Notes: generated by a model from the sequence alone, not told the origin. DNA of 64,000 nucleotides from Nitrospirales bacterium (GCA_022825885.1 JAJDVY010000042.1:1-64000); one strand, 5' to 3'; positions 1 through 8,216 are shown, numbered from the stretch's first letter. Numbers and translations are program-made.

Positions 1-30
1 GTGGCTTCGTTTCAGATCAAGCCTGGGATT

Positions 31-65
31 CTGTCAACAAATGAGTGAACACATACAGGGATGAC
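31..65 (+). repeat. Interspersed repeat family B, copy 1
   Basis: About 35 bp reading roughly CTGTCAACAAATGAGTGAAC followed by ACATACAGGGATGAC. Related copies lie at 4835-4868 and 7444-7478, each in a spacer beside a gene end. The shared blocks are the CAACRAATG core and the terminal GGATGAY. Function unknown; it sits just downstream of the propeller gene that ends at 77. Confidence 0.55.
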
Positions 66-76
66 CGAACAGGAGG

Positions 77-1138
77 TCAGGGGACCCAGTCGGCGAGAAA
101 GACGTTGTATTCGTCCGGCTCTTTGGCATTGCGGTCGGAGACCCACACCAGGAGTTTGCCGTCCGGCGAAAACATCGGAAAGCTGTTGAAGCGGCCTTCA
201 ACGGTGACTTGTTCCAAGCCCGTGCCGTCGTCGTTCACCAGATGGAGGTGGAACGATGGCCGGCCTTGGGTTTGGGCGGCGGGACGCCCGCTCGACGTAA
301 AGATGATCCGGCGTCCGTCCGGATGGAAAAACGGCGCGAAATTGGAGGCGCCGTTTCGGGTCACCTGCTGTTTGCCCGACCCGTCGGCGTTCATGACGAA
401 CAGTTCGAGATTGCTCGATTCCATCAGGTTTTGGCTCAGTAATTCCCGGTAGGCTTCGCGTTCCTCCAGCGTGCCGGGATGCTGTGCCCGGTACACGATC
501 CGTTTGCTGTCCGGGGAGTAGAACGCCCCGCCGTCGTAGCCCACGTCGTCGGTGAGCCGCTTCAAGCCGGTTCCGTCGATGTTCATCGAATACAGGTCGA
601 TATCGCCGTCCCTCATCGACGTGAACACGATTTTTCTCCCATTGGGCGAGACGGTGGCTTCCGCATCGTATCCGGGCGAAAACGTGAGACGATGGAGTTC
701 ACGGCCATCCAGGCGCACGGAATAGATTTCATAGTCCTCCAGGGTCCACCGGTATTTGGGACCACGCTTGGGCTTGGGCGGACATTGCAATCCGGCCATA
801 TGCGTCGAGGCATACAGGATCCGCCGGCCGCCGGGGAAAAAGTACCCGCAGGTCGCAGCGCCGTATCCCGTACTCACCCGGCGCACGTTTTCGCCTTCCA
901 AATCCATCACGTACATCTGATAGCAGTCCCCGAGCGTTTGGCTGGCCGGATCTTTGGTGGATTGAAAAATCAAGCGCGACCCGTCAAAGGAAAAATAGGC
1001 TTCGGCATTTTTGCCGCCCGCGGTCAGTTGCCGGACGTTGCGCAAATGCCGCTCGCTGTTCCCCGCACCGGCCGGTTCGTCGGCACGGGCCGGCATTTCC
1101 GTGGCCAGGCTAAGACCGGCCAGCGTTACCAGGCCCAT
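77..1138 (-). CDS. TolB-like / PD40 beta-propeller secreted protein
   Basis: Predicted exported protein of 353 residues if started at the ATG at 1138. The first 20 residues are hydrophobic and end in an ARA-type signal peptidase site, although basic residues are lacking in front. The rest is a run of WD40-like PD40 blades with the recurring pattern 'SPDGxxIxFxSxRdGxxxLYxMxxDGtgxxxLT', as in TolB. Such proteins bind partners in the periplasm; no enzyme motif is visible. The frame stays open upstream to 1522 but there it reads repeat DNA (a six-residue HLPFRA-type repeat), so I prefer 1138. The original 5' end may have been displaced by repeat insertion. It follows the M1 peptidase gene in the same direction. 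Confidence 0.75.
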   Translation of the reverse strand: MGLVTLAGLSLATEMPARADEPAGAGNSERHLRNVRQLTAGGKNAEAYFSFDGSRLIFQSTKDPASQTLGDCYQMYVMDLEGENVRRVSTGYGAATCGYFFPGGRRILYASTHMAGLQCPPKPKRGPKYRWTLEDYEIYSVRLDGRELHRLTFSPGYDAEATVSPNGRKIVFTSMRDGDIDLYSMNIDGTGLKRLTDDVGYDGGAFYSPDSKRIVYRAQHPGTLEEREAYRELLSQNLMESSNLELFVMNADGSGKQQVTRNGASNFAPFFHPDGRRIIFTSSGRPAAQTQGRPSFHLHLVNDDGTGLEQVTVEGRFNSFPMFSPDGKLLVWVSDRNAKEPDEYNVFLADWVP

Positions 1139-1167
1139 GCACAGCCATGAAATACAGTGAAAGGCAC

Positions 1168-1260
1168 TGGATTCCCGATCAGGGCCTGTCCTTGACTCGA
1201 TCAAGGATCGGGGATGACAGAAGGCGGGGAAGCGGATTCCTCGCTTCGCTCGGAATGACA
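1168..1260 (+). repeat. Interspersed palindromic repeat pair (family A)
   Basis: Two units side by side: 1168-1220, carrying GATTCCCGATC ... GATCGGGGATGACAG arms, and 1234-1260, GGATTCCTCGCTTCGCTCGG then AATGACA. The first resembles the palindrome at 4788-4819, the second resembles 7335-7361 (opposite orientation) and 7392-7420. These look like mobile intergenic repeat units. They abut the tandem array that starts at 1252. Confidence 0.65.
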
Positions 1261-1495
1261 AATATGTTCGGAATGACAGATGTGCTCGGAATGGCAGATG
1301 TGCCCGGAATGGCAAATGTGCTCGGAATGGCAGATATGTTCGGAATGACAGATGTGCTCGGAATGGCAGATGTGCCCGGAATGGCAAATGTGCTCGGAAT
1401 GGCAGATGTGTTCGGAATGACAGATGTGCTCGGAATGACAAATGTGCTCGGAATGGCAGATGTGTTCGGAATGGCAGATGTGCCCGGAATGGCAG
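1252..1495 (+). repeat. 18-bp tandem repeat array, about 13.5 copies
   Basis: The unit is GGAATGRCARATRTGYYC, repeated with a strict 18-bp period 13 times plus a partial copy. Variant units (CTC, CCC, TTC endings; GACA or GGCA) follow a partly regular four-unit order, which suggests 72-bp higher-order duplication. The GGAATGACA at its edge is the terminus of the neighbouring interspersed repeat, so the array probably grew from it. Since 18 is divisible by three, all frames stay open through it, giving spurious reading frames on both strands. Confidence 0.9.
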
Positions 1496-1540
1496 GTTCC
1501 TGATGTCGTTGGCTGTTTTCACGGCAATTACAAGAGACGG

Positions 1541-3685
1541 TTAATGGTCCTGCAACGCAAGCGTGAGATCAGGCATGGGCGGAGCGAATGAGCCGCGCGC
1601 CGTGACCTTGCCGTTCTCAAACACAAGATAACTGTCCCATCCATAAAAAAACAACAACCGGGAAAGCCCGGACACGGCTTTTGGGGATACACCGAAGAAC
1701 ACCGTGCCCACGTGTCCGGGATGGTCGGGATTGGCGCAATTGACCAGCACGGCCACGTGGTCTCCCGAGTACGTCGTCCCCTGAATCGTGATGCCCTGTT
1801 CTTGCAGCCTGACCTGCGGACCACACCACCCGAGAATTTTGCCGGCCCATGGATTGGTTTGAGGATGGCCCATGGCCAACACCGATTGCGCCCCGACCGA
1901 AACGGTCCGTTCATCCAACCAGGCCGTGTCGTCGTTTTGCGATCGGATCCGGTCAAGCGCCGGCTGTAAGCCCCGTCGCTCGGGTTCCGGCGTACTCGAA
2001 GACAACAACACGGCTCGACGTGCGTCCGTGACCCATCCATTCAACATCGGGCTCATGACCCGGCGGTCGAGTCCGCGAAAGATCTCATACCCCGGATCGA
2101 GTTGCACGCGGAGGGGCTTGGCCGGAACCCACAGAGCCATGGTTTGTTCGTGTTCCCGAATATCCACCAAGGTGCGATACGCTTCCACTTGTTCCAACTG
2201 CACGACAACGGGAACGCGCAGGCGATAGACCCCGCCCTCTTGCGTGATCGTCAGGGAGACCCAATAGCCCGTTCGGGCGTCGGGCTCGGAACGCGCTTGA
2301 TCAACACGGAGGTGCGGCGCTCCTTTCCCGTGCACCCATTGGTTGAAGAACCAGGACAGATCTTTTCCCGACGCGTCTTCAAACACCTGCCGGAGTTGCG
2401 GCCAATCGGCGTATTCGCCCGAATAGCCGGCTATCAACGCGCGAACCGCCCGGAAAAAGTCCCGGTCCCCGAGTTCGCGCCGCAACAGGTGAAACACCAT
2501 GGCGGTCTTCTGGTATCCGATCGCATTATCCACGCGGTTCTCCTTGTGATGAAAGTTCACCACCGGATAGTCGTCGGCCGGCTGCACGTACAGATTGTAT
2601 TCCATGATCATCCGCTTGCGATGCGCACGCGCCTTGTCCTCACCCTCCGTCCGTTCGTCGTAATAGTAGTTCGCGAGATAGGTCGTCAGCCCTTCCACCC
2701 AATTGCCCGTTTCGAAATGATTATGGACCGAGTTCCCCAGCCAGGAATGCACGACTTCATGGCCCAGGGAATAGGGTTGGGTATAACCGCGCCGTATGAC
2801 CCGGCTACCCAACAACGTGAAGGACGGCAGGCCGATGCCGCTGGGAAAGAAATTTTCCACGACCGCGAACTTGGGAAAGGGATAGGGGCCGAGTCGTTTC
2901 GTGTACCACTCGAGATAGCGCGTCGCGGCGTCCACGTACTGATCCGCGACGTGCGCGTCCTCGGGAAACACGTACGTGGCGATTTCAACGTTATTCCACC
3001 GGGACGACCGTTTGACGAATCGATTCGCCGCCAGCGTCAGGGCTTCGGTTCGGGCGCGCACGTTCCATTCCGACGTCGCCGTGGTCTCTCCCTCCGCAAA
3101 CGAAACTTCCTGCCCATGCGTGACCGTTCGCCAGCCGGCCGGCACAGTGGCCGTGACGCGAAACGTGGCGAACGACCCGCGGACGTGAGGGTACCAAGAG
3201 GTTTCCGAGGTTAAATAAACGCCCTCTTCGCCGATGTATCCCAGGGTCCTGTCCGGTCGCACGAACCGCAGACCCGGCGACGACGTGGGCGCATCCCGGA
3301 TGCGACCGCGATACGCGATGCGCACGCTGGTTTCGCCGGACGGGGAAGACGGCTCCGGGAGACGAATTTTGATGGCGCGCGTCCATCCGGAAGCATCCGG
3401 TTTGTTGCCGGCTGAAGGCAAGTCCTCTTCCCAGAATGGTAACGGGCCGTGCGGCAAGACAATTTCTTCGATTTCCAAATCCTGGTTCAACTGCACGTGG
3501 AGGACTTGCCCGGCAGCCGCATGACCGGTCAAGCGGAGCGTATCGCGGGCGATGATCGTGTGACTCCCGGGCCGGAGTTCGACGTGCAAATCATGGTGCC
3601 GAACGGAGACGTCCCCGGCCTGCACGGTCAGGCCGGCGAGCAGACTGAGACCCCACGCGACTGCGACCGTCATGCCCAGCCTCAC
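1541..3685 (-). CDS. M1 family zinc aminopeptidase, secreted
   Basis: A 714-residue metallopeptidase of the gluzincin M1 family, likely acting outside the cytoplasm. A signal peptide occupies about residues 1-23 (hydrophobic core, then VQA-GD). The zinc site is HEVVH at 309-313 with the third ligand Glu about 332 in NWVEG, the HExxH-x18-E spacing of the family. The substrate-anchoring GxMEN motif is represented by the divergent VVENFFPSG about 25 residues before. A C-terminal beta-rich region follows. Its ATG overlaps the ftsY stop by 4 nt (ATGA), so translation is probably coupled to ftsY. Substrate unknown. Confidence 0.88.
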   Translation of the reverse strand: MRLGMTVAVAWGLSLLAGLTVQAGDVSVRHHDLHVELRPGSHTIIARDTLRLTGHAAAGQVLHVQLNQDLEIEEIVLPHGPLPFWEEDLPSAGNKPDASGWTRAIKIRLPEPSSPSGETSVRIAYRGRIRDAPTSSPGLRFVRPDRTLGYIGEEGVYLTSETSWYPHVRGSFATFRVTATVPAGWRTVTHGQEVSFAEGETTATSEWNVRARTEALTLAANRFVKRSSRWNNVEIATYVFPEDAHVADQYVDAATRYLEWYTKRLGPYPFPKFAVVENFFPSGIGLPSFTLLGSRVIRRGYTQPYSLGHEVVHSWLGNSVHNHFETGNWVEGLTTYLANYYYDERTEGEDKARAHRKRMIMEYNLYVQPADDYPVVNFHHKENRVDNAIGYQKTAMVFHLLRRELGDRDFFRAVRALIAGYSGEYADWPQLRQVFEDASGKDLSWFFNQWVHGKGAPHLRVDQARSEPDARTGYWVSLTITQEGGVYRLRVPVVVQLEQVEAYRTLVDIREHEQTMALWVPAKPLRVQLDPGYEIFRGLDRRVMSPMLNGWVTDARRAVLLSSSTPEPERRGLQPALDRIRSQNDDTAWLDERTVSVGAQSVLAMGHPQTNPWAGKILGWCGPQVRLQEQGITIQGTTYSGDHVAVLVNCANPDHPGHVGTVFFGVSPKAVSGLSRLLFFYGWDSYLVFENGKVTARGSFAPPMPDLTLALQDH

Positions 3686-4599
3686 GAAGGGTGAACCTCC
3701 AGCAGGGCCTCGACAAAGGCTTGCGCGTGAAAGTCCTGCAAATCTTCTTCCTGTTCGCCGATGCCGATCAAGCGTACCGGGATGCCCAATTCGCCGGCAA
3801 TCGCCACCACAACCCCGCCCTTGGCCGTCCCATCCAGCTTCGTGAGGACCAATCCCGTGACGCCGATGGCTTCGTGAAATTGTTTGGCCTGGGCCACGGC
3901 ATTTTGTCCGATGGTGCCGTCAAGCGTGAGCAACACTTCGTGGGGGGCGCCGGGATATTCACGATCGAGCACCCGTTTCATTTTTTTCAGTTCGTCCATC
4001 AAATTGACTTTCGTATGCAGCCGGCCGGCCGTGTCGATCAACATGACGTCCACGCCCCTGGCTTTCGCAGCCGCAAGCCCGTCGAACACCACGGCCGACG
4101 GGTCCGCCCCTTGCCGGTGTTTGATCACGTCGGCCCCGATTCGCTTGCCCCACACTTCCAACTGTTCGATCGCCGCGGCCCGGAAGGTATCCGCCGCCAC
4201 GAGCAGCGGGGTCAACCCCTGCTTGCGCAGCCGGCCGGCCAGTTTCGCCATACTCGTGGTTTTCCCCACGCCATTCACGCCCACCGCCAAAATCACGAAT
4301 GGTTTGGGGCCCGTTCTGATGAGTTCGTCCATGGGTTTCGATTCCACGGACGCCAAAATGTCCGCCATCGCCCGCTTCAATTCATGAATGGATTCCCGGG
4401 GATCTCCGCCCGCCGTTTCCCGAAGCCGCTCGATCAACCGGTCCGCCGTCCGAACGCCGACGTCCGCTCCCAACAACGAGGCTTCAACTTCCTCCAACAC
4501 CTCAGGGGCGAGGCCGCGTCCCAGCAATTGCATCAACGAACGCTCGACGCCTTTTCGCGTTTTCCCCAATCCTTCTTTCAGCCGATCCAGCCAGCCCAT
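3682..4599 (-). CDS. ftsY: Signal recognition particle receptor FtsY
   Basis: SRP receptor GTPase of 305 residues that docks ribosome-SRP complexes at the inner membrane. The NG domain is complete: the N helical bundle at 1-95, P-loop GVNGVGKTT at 107-115, DTAGR at 189-193 and [10 protein letters not shown] near 253-262. It is a short form: the acidic A domain of enterobacterial FtsY is absent and a short basic amphipathic N-terminus may take over membrane contact. It overlaps the downstream peptidase gene by 4 nt. Confidence 0.97.
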   Translation of the reverse strand: MGWLDRLKEGLGKTRKGVERSLMQLLGRGLAPEVLEEVEASLLGADVGVRTADRLIERLRETAGGDPRESIHELKRAMADILASVESKPMDELIRTGPKPFVILAVGVNGVGKTTSMAKLAGRLRKQGLTPLLVAADTFRAAAIEQLEVWGKRIGADVIKHRQGADPSAVVFDGLAAAKARGVDVMLIDTAGRLHTKVNLMDELKKMKRVLDREYPGAPHEVLLTLDGTIGQNAVAQAKQFHEAIGVTGLVLTKLDGTAKGGVVVAIAGELGIPVRLIGIGEQEEDLQDFHAQAFVEALLEVHPS

Positions 4600-4878
4600 G
4601 AATTTTGCAATCTCCGTTTGCGTTGGTTTCCTGGTTGACGATTCTTCCGCTCACCCCGACCTTCCCTCTCCGGGGGCGAAAATTGTCAATGTTCACTCAT
4701 TCCCTTCGACAAGCTTCCTTCGACTTCGCTGTCGCTACGCTCAGGACAGGCGTTGACAGCATGACAGAAAGACAGCACCAAAGACGCTGGATCCCCGATC
4801 GTGGTCGGGGATGACAGAAGGAAACGGCGAAACGTGCCAACGAATGCCTGAACACGTACAAGGATGATGATTCACGCA
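4600..4878. repeat. Repeat-filled spacer between ybeY and ftsY
   Basis: This 279-bp spacer has no convincing gene. It carries a CTCACCCCGACCTTCCCTCT-type unit at 4650-4678 (compare 42198-42232), a TTCGACTTCGCTGTCGCTAC stretch near 4717-4745, a palindrome at 4788-4819 with arms ATCCCCGA/TCGGGGAT, and a family B copy at 4835-4868. It is a cluster of interspersed repeats inserted in an otherwise compact operon. Confidence 0.65.
4835..4868 (+). repeat. Interspersed repeat family B, copy 2
   Basis: TGCCAACGAATGCCTGAACA followed by CGTACAAGGATGAT, beside the 3' end of ybeY. It matches 31-65 closely (CAACRAATG, TGAACACRTACA, GGATGA). Confidence 0.55.
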
Positions 4879-5334
4879 TCAGGCTTCAACCACCAACGCC
4901 GGCAAGGGGGTGAGTTTTTCAAAAAGCTCCGTTTCCTTTCGTTCCATACGCCGGGCCTGCCGCCGGTTTTGCTCATGGTCGTAACCGGCCAAATGCAGCA
5001 CGCCGTGAATGAGCAATCGCAGAAGCTCTTCATCCAGGGAATGGTGGCGTGCTCTGGCCTGGCGCCTGGCCGTGGGAACAGAAATCACCACGTCCCCGAG
5101 CAGGGGAGCCATACCGGACCCGGCTTCCCGGTACGCAAACGCCAACACGTCCGTGGTTCGATCCATGTTCCGGTACGTCCGGTTCAACCGTCGCATCTTC
5201 GTCTCGCCGACCAACGCGATGCAGACTTCGGCCTCGGCCTCGTCAAGAAGCCGTAACAGTCTCCCGGCGACGCGGCGCAACGTCCCCTGACGAACCGACA
5301 CGCTTTTCAAGCGACATTGAATACTGACAGACAC
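4879..5334 (-). CDS. ybeY: Endoribonuclease YbeY (rRNA maturation factor)
   Basis: A 151-residue UPF0054 protein, a zinc-dependent RNase that takes part in 16S rRNA 3' processing and ribosome quality control. The signature HGxLHLxGYDH is present as HGVLHLAGYDH at 110-120, giving His110, His114 and His120 as metal ligands. Length is normal. The phoH gene lies directly upstream in the same direction, a pairing seen in many bacteria. Confidence 0.96.
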   Translation of the reverse strand: MSVSIQCRLKSVSVRQGTLRRVAGRLLRLLDEAEAEVCIALVGETKMRRLNRTYRNMDRTTDVLAFAYREAGSGMAPLLGDVVISVPTARRQARARHHSLDEELLRLLIHGVLHLAGYDHEQNRRQARRMERKETELFEKLTPLPALVVEA

Positions 5335-5386
5335 GAATCACGACGGGGAAAAGACGGTGTATCCGGGTTGCGAGGGGCAAACCCGT

Positions 5387-6385
5387 TCATTCGCCGGCTT
5401 TGGCCGACAGTCCACCCGTTCCGTTTCCATGTTGATTGTAGGCCTTGATGATCTCTTGCACCAAGCGATGCCGGACGACGTCGCGGTCCTGGAAGTAGAC
5501 GAACTTGATCCCGTCCACGTTTCGTAAAATTTCGGAAATCTGAATCAGCCCCGAGGGGCGGTCGGGCGGCAAATCGACTTGCGTAATATCTCCGGTCACG
5601 ACGGCTTTGGAATTGAAACCCAACCGCGTGAGAAACATCTTCATCTGTTCCGCCGTTGCATTCTGGGCTTCATCCAAAATGACAAAGGCATCGTTGAGTG
5701 TGCGCCCCCGCATGAACGCCAAGGGCGCCATTTCGATGTCTCCGCGCTCGATCAGACGATTCGCCCGCTCCACGTCCATCATGGCATACAAGGCATCATA
5801 CAACGGACGCAGGTACGGATGTACCTTGGCAAACATGTCGCCGGGGAGAAACCCCAATCGCTCACCGGCCTCCACGGCCGGGCGCGCCAGGACGATACGT
5901 TGCACTTCCTTTTTCGTCAGCGCCGCCAGCGCCATGGCCATGGCCATATACGTCTTGCCCGTTCCGGCCGGCCCAATGCCGATCACCAAGTCATGCTGCC
6001 GGATGGCCTGGAGATACATCTGTTGCGAGGGAGTCTTGGGAACGACCCACCCTTTGGGCGTGAGAACGTGAGCCGTATCCAGGAAGGACGACGTTTCGGG
6101 TTGGTCGGCTTCGGCAGCCTTGAGCGCCCGGGTCACGTCTTCCGATCGTAGTTGGCGCCGGCCGATCGTGCATTCGGCCAATTCACAGAGCAGCCCTTCG
6201 GCTCTGCCCACCGCTTCGGGCGGCCCTTCCAGCGTCACCTCATTGCCGCGGGCCGACACGCGCACGCGCAGGCCGTCTTCGATCAACCGGAGATGTAAAT
6301 CTCTCGGGCCAAACAGGTTGGGAAGATCGACCCCTTCACGAAGCGTGACTTTTTTCACGTAAGCATTTTGGTCCAAGGAAGACAC
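5387..6385 (-). CDS. PhoH family ATPase (PhoL/YbeZ type)
   Basis: A 332-residue PhoH-like protein. An N-terminal KH-like part (about 20-90) precedes the ATPase core with Walker A GPAGTGKT at 138-145 and Walker B VILDEAQN at 235-242. PhoH-family ATPases next to ybeY are thought to work as RNA helicase-like partners of YbeY. The gene lies between mutM and ybeY, all on the minus strand. Family is clear; the exact role is inferred from context. Confidence 0.93.
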   Translation of the reverse strand: MSSLDQNAYVKKVTLREGVDLPNLFGPRDLHLRLIEDGLRVRVSARGNEVTLEGPPEAVGRAEGLLCELAECTIGRRQLRSEDVTRALKAAEADQPETSSFLDTAHVLTPKGWVVPKTPSQQMYLQAIRQHDLVIGIGPAGTGKTYMAMAMALAALTKKEVQRIVLARPAVEAGERLGFLPGDMFAKVHPYLRPLYDALYAMMDVERANRLIERGDIEMAPLAFMRGRTLNDAFVILDEAQNATAEQMKMFLTRLGFNSKAVVTGDITQVDLPPDRPSGLIQISEILRNVDGIKFVYFQDRDVVRHRLVQEIIKAYNQHGNGTGGLSAKAGE

Positions 6386-6459
6386 AAGACAGGTCTGCGT
6401 ATTCTAGCAAAGGGGGCATGCCCTCACAAGAAAAAGATACGGAACTATGGTTCGTGCGC

Positions 6460-7296
6460 TTACCGCTTCTGGCATGTCGGACACACAAACGACGAGCGTT
6501 CATCCATGAGACCTTGAATTCGGGTCCCGCACACGTTTGGACAGCGCGCGCCCGTCTTTTGATACACCAGGTGCCGGCTCTGGAATTGTCCCGGTGTCCC
6601 ATCCGGCGCAACGAAGCTGCGAATCGACGAGCCGCCCATGGCAATCGCTTCTTCCAGGAGGCGTTGCATCGTTTCAAACAACCCGCGGAGTCTTCTCTTC
6701 GATAATCGACACCCGCGGGCGTACGGATGGATGCCCGACCGGAACAGCGCTTCATTGGCGTAGATATTCCCGATGCCGGCGATCCGGTGTTGATTCAGCA
6801 ACGCAGCCTTGATCCGGCCCCGGCAGGATTGAATCAAGTCCACGAACTCGTCACCGGTCATCGTGAACGGATCACGGCCGAAGCGCCGTTGGCGATAGGC
6901 TTTCCAGGCTTTCTGATCCAGGAGATACAGCCTGCCGAATCGACGGGCGTTCCAATACCACAACGTCCGCAAAGTCCGTTGCGGCCCGTTCGCCAGGCTC
7001 ATGGTCATATGCACGTGCTTCGTACTCGGGATCGCTTCCCGCGTGAACAGCAACAGGCCCGTCATTCCCAACTCCGCAACCACCACCCGTTTCCCGGCGC
7101 CTCGCTCACAGACCAGGACAACGCTCTTTCCATGCCGCTGCACCTCCGCGATGCGAGTGCCGGCATACCAGGAGAGCGATTCGACGCCTTGCCTGACGAT
7201 ATCTTCCCGTCCGACCCGTATATGATCAATCGTGGCTCCCGCCGCGGCTGCGTGCAGTTGTCGTCGAACCACTTCGGCTTCGGGCAGTTCCGGCAT
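6460..7296 (-). CDS. mutM: Formamidopyrimidine-DNA glycosylase MutM (Fpg)
   Basis: Base-excision repair glycosylase/AP lyase for 8-oxoguanine and formamidopyrimidines, 278 residues. The ATG at 7296 gives the mandatory MPELPE N-terminus (Pro2 nucleophile, Glu3) and has GGAGG six bases upstream, so the longer open frame to 7437 is rejected. The helix-two-turn-helix is visible (AGIGNIYANEALF). The C-terminal zinc finger is unusual: CPNVC...CPTC, so the second cysteine is one residue later than in the usual CxxC pattern, while the distance from the first to the third cysteine is kept. Confidence 0.96.
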   Translation of the reverse strand: MPELPEAEVVRRQLHAAAAGATIDHIRVGREDIVRQGVESLSWYAGTRIAEVQRHGKSVVLVCERGAGKRVVVAELGMTGLLLFTREAIPSTKHVHMTMSLANGPQRTLRTLWYWNARRFGRLYLLDQKAWKAYRQRRFGRDPFTMTGDEFVDLIQSCRGRIKAALLNQHRIAGIGNIYANEALFRSGIHPYARGCRLSKRRLRGLFETMQRLLEEAIAMGGSSIRSFVAPDGTPGQFQSRHLVYQKTGARCPNVCGTRIQGLMDERSSFVCPTCQKR

Positions 7297-7334
7297 CATG
7301 ATCCTCCGGCAAGGACGAGATATTGTATCCACTC

Positions 7335-7420
7335 TGTCATCCTGAGCGAAGCGAAGGATCTGCTTTTCAAGGCCTTTGGTTGTTGAACGAGAGATTCCTC
7401 GCTCCACTCGGAATGACAAT
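7335..7420 (+). repeat. Family A interspersed repeat units, copies near mutM
   Basis: 7335-7361 reads TGTCATCCTGAGCGAAGCGA then AGGATCT, and 7392-7420 carries ATTCCTCGCTCCACTCGGAA then TGACA. They are inversely oriented relatives of the unit at 1234-1260, so the pair could form a large hairpin. Confidence 0.6.
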
Positions 7421-7443
7421 TCCGGCGCGGCCAGCATCTCATT

Positions 7444-7478
7444 CTGTTAACGAATGACTGCTCATTTGCCAGGATGAC
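7444..7478 (+). repeat. Interspersed repeat family B, copy 3
   Basis: CTGTTAACGAATGACTGCTC followed by ATTTGCCAGGATGAC. It matches the block order of 31-65 and 4835-4868 (CTGTYAAC-RAATG ... CAGGGATGAC). Confidence 0.5.
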
Positions 7479-7553
7479 CGCTAATGACCGCTATGGTGGA
7501 GGGAGGTCCCGGTTCTGTCAACGAAATCGTGCATGCCTTCGCCTCCCTGGCGG

Positions 7554-7582
7554 TTGCGCGAACCCACCACGGCTTCTATACT
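7554..7582 (+). promoter_or_regulatory. Predicted sigma-70 promoter for the zinc-ribbon gene
   Basis: TTGCGC, a 17-bp spacer, then TATACT. Transcription would begin about 50 bp before the ATG at 7638. Confidence 0.45.
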
Positions 7583-7637
7583 GTTCTATACCGTCAGGAT
7601 AGCCACTGACGCCCCTTCACCAGGAAAGCAGGTGACG

Positions 7638-7997
7638 ATGTCCAGCCTCGATGTCCAATACGTTCAGGATCGGCTCACCCAAGCAAAGTGTGCGGTGTGC
7701 AAAAAGAGCCGGTTCGGCATCGACAGCCGTTCCATGAAAGAAGACGGGGAATGGAAAGGGATCTGCCTGGACTGTTTCTATCATTTTCCGATCTATACGG
7801 ATATGGAGTTTTATCTCCGCATCCAGCCCGACGTGCAATATTGGCTCAAGGAAATTTCCTGTCCCCTATGCAGCCATCGCGGCGTGACGCTCGATTTTCG
7901 CATTGTGATGTCCGTCCGGGAGTCACGCTATTTCGTGACCTGCGAGCATTGCCGGCATTCATTTACCGAACTGTCTTTTCTGGAGGTCTTCGAATAA
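7638..7997 (+). CDS. Small zinc-ribbon protein, function unknown
   Basis: A 119-residue cytoplasmic protein with four CxxC knuckles (CAVC, CLDC, CPLC, CEHC), enough for two structural zinc sites. No catalytic motif is visible. The ATG at 7638 is preceded by AGGAAAGCAGGTG and by a promoter at 7554-7582. The frame extends upstream to 7533, but those codons overlap the promoter. The small acidic gene at 8003 follows 5 bp downstream and is probably cotranscribed. I do not recognise the family. Confidence 0.7.
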   Translation: MSSLDVQYVQDRLTQAKCAVCKKSRFGIDSRSMKEDGEWKGICLDCFYHFPIYTDMEFYLRIQPDVQYWLKEISCPLCSHRGVTLDFRIVMSVRESRYFVTCEHCRHSFTELSFLEVFE

Positions 7998-8002
7998 CGC
8001 TC

Positions 8003-8191
8003 ATGAACGATTCCGAACCCTCCTCCACCCCACCACCAGACCCCGGGAAGGACGAGCCCAAAGCCAAGAAGGAACTCCACGTGGTCTCGGTTCCTCACGA
8101 CGACGACATGATTGCCCAGGAAATGGCTGAGCTCTTCGAAGAAGATGAAGTGACCCACCAACACGGAAGCACCGAGCCCGAAGGCGACTAG
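8003..8191 (+). CDS. Small acidic protein, function unknown
   Basis: A 62-residue protein rich in Asp, Glu and Pro (MNDSEPSSTPPP ... EPEGD). It starts 5 bp after the zinc-ribbon gene, with GGAGG at 7982-7986 about 16 bp upstream of the ATG, so translation may be coupled to its neighbour. The acidic ends look disordered; the middle stretch DMIAQEMAELFEED may form a helix. Confidence 0.5.
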   Translation: MNDSEPSSTPPPDPGKDEPKAKKELHVVSVPHDDDMIAQEMAELFEEDEVTHQHGSTEPEGD

Positions 8192-8216
8192 CGCGAAGGC
8201 AGGCACACGACCGGAA

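Larger units (their letters stand above)
7297..7637. other. Intergenic region with repeats and a promoter
   Basis: This 341-bp divergent spacer between mutM (minus) and the zinc-ribbon gene (plus) carries no gene that I can support. It contains two family A units (7335-7361, core CCTGAGCGAAGCGAAGGATC; and 7392-7420), one family B unit (7444-7478), a GATGACCGCTAATGACCGCT short duplication, and the promoter at 7554-7582. Confidence 0.6.

Noticed and set aside
1252-1495. CRISPR array
   Set aside because: The units are 18 bp with no unique spacers between them and no cas genes nearby; it is a simple tandem repeat.
1147-1503. Plus-strand frame of MFGMTDVLGMADVPGM-type repeats
   Set aside because: It only translates the 18-bp tandem array; no family, no ribosome-binding site.
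2102-3214. Long plus-strand frame opposite the M1 peptidase
   Set aside because: Antisense shadow in high-GC DNA; the minus strand has clear M1 motifs.
3691-4638. Long plus-strand frame opposite ftsY
   Set aside because: Shadow frame; FtsY motifs are unambiguous on the minus strand.
7297-7437. 47-residue N-terminal extension of MutM
   Set aside because: MutM needs Pro2 after processing; the extension reads repeat DNA and the GGAGG fits the ATG at 7296.
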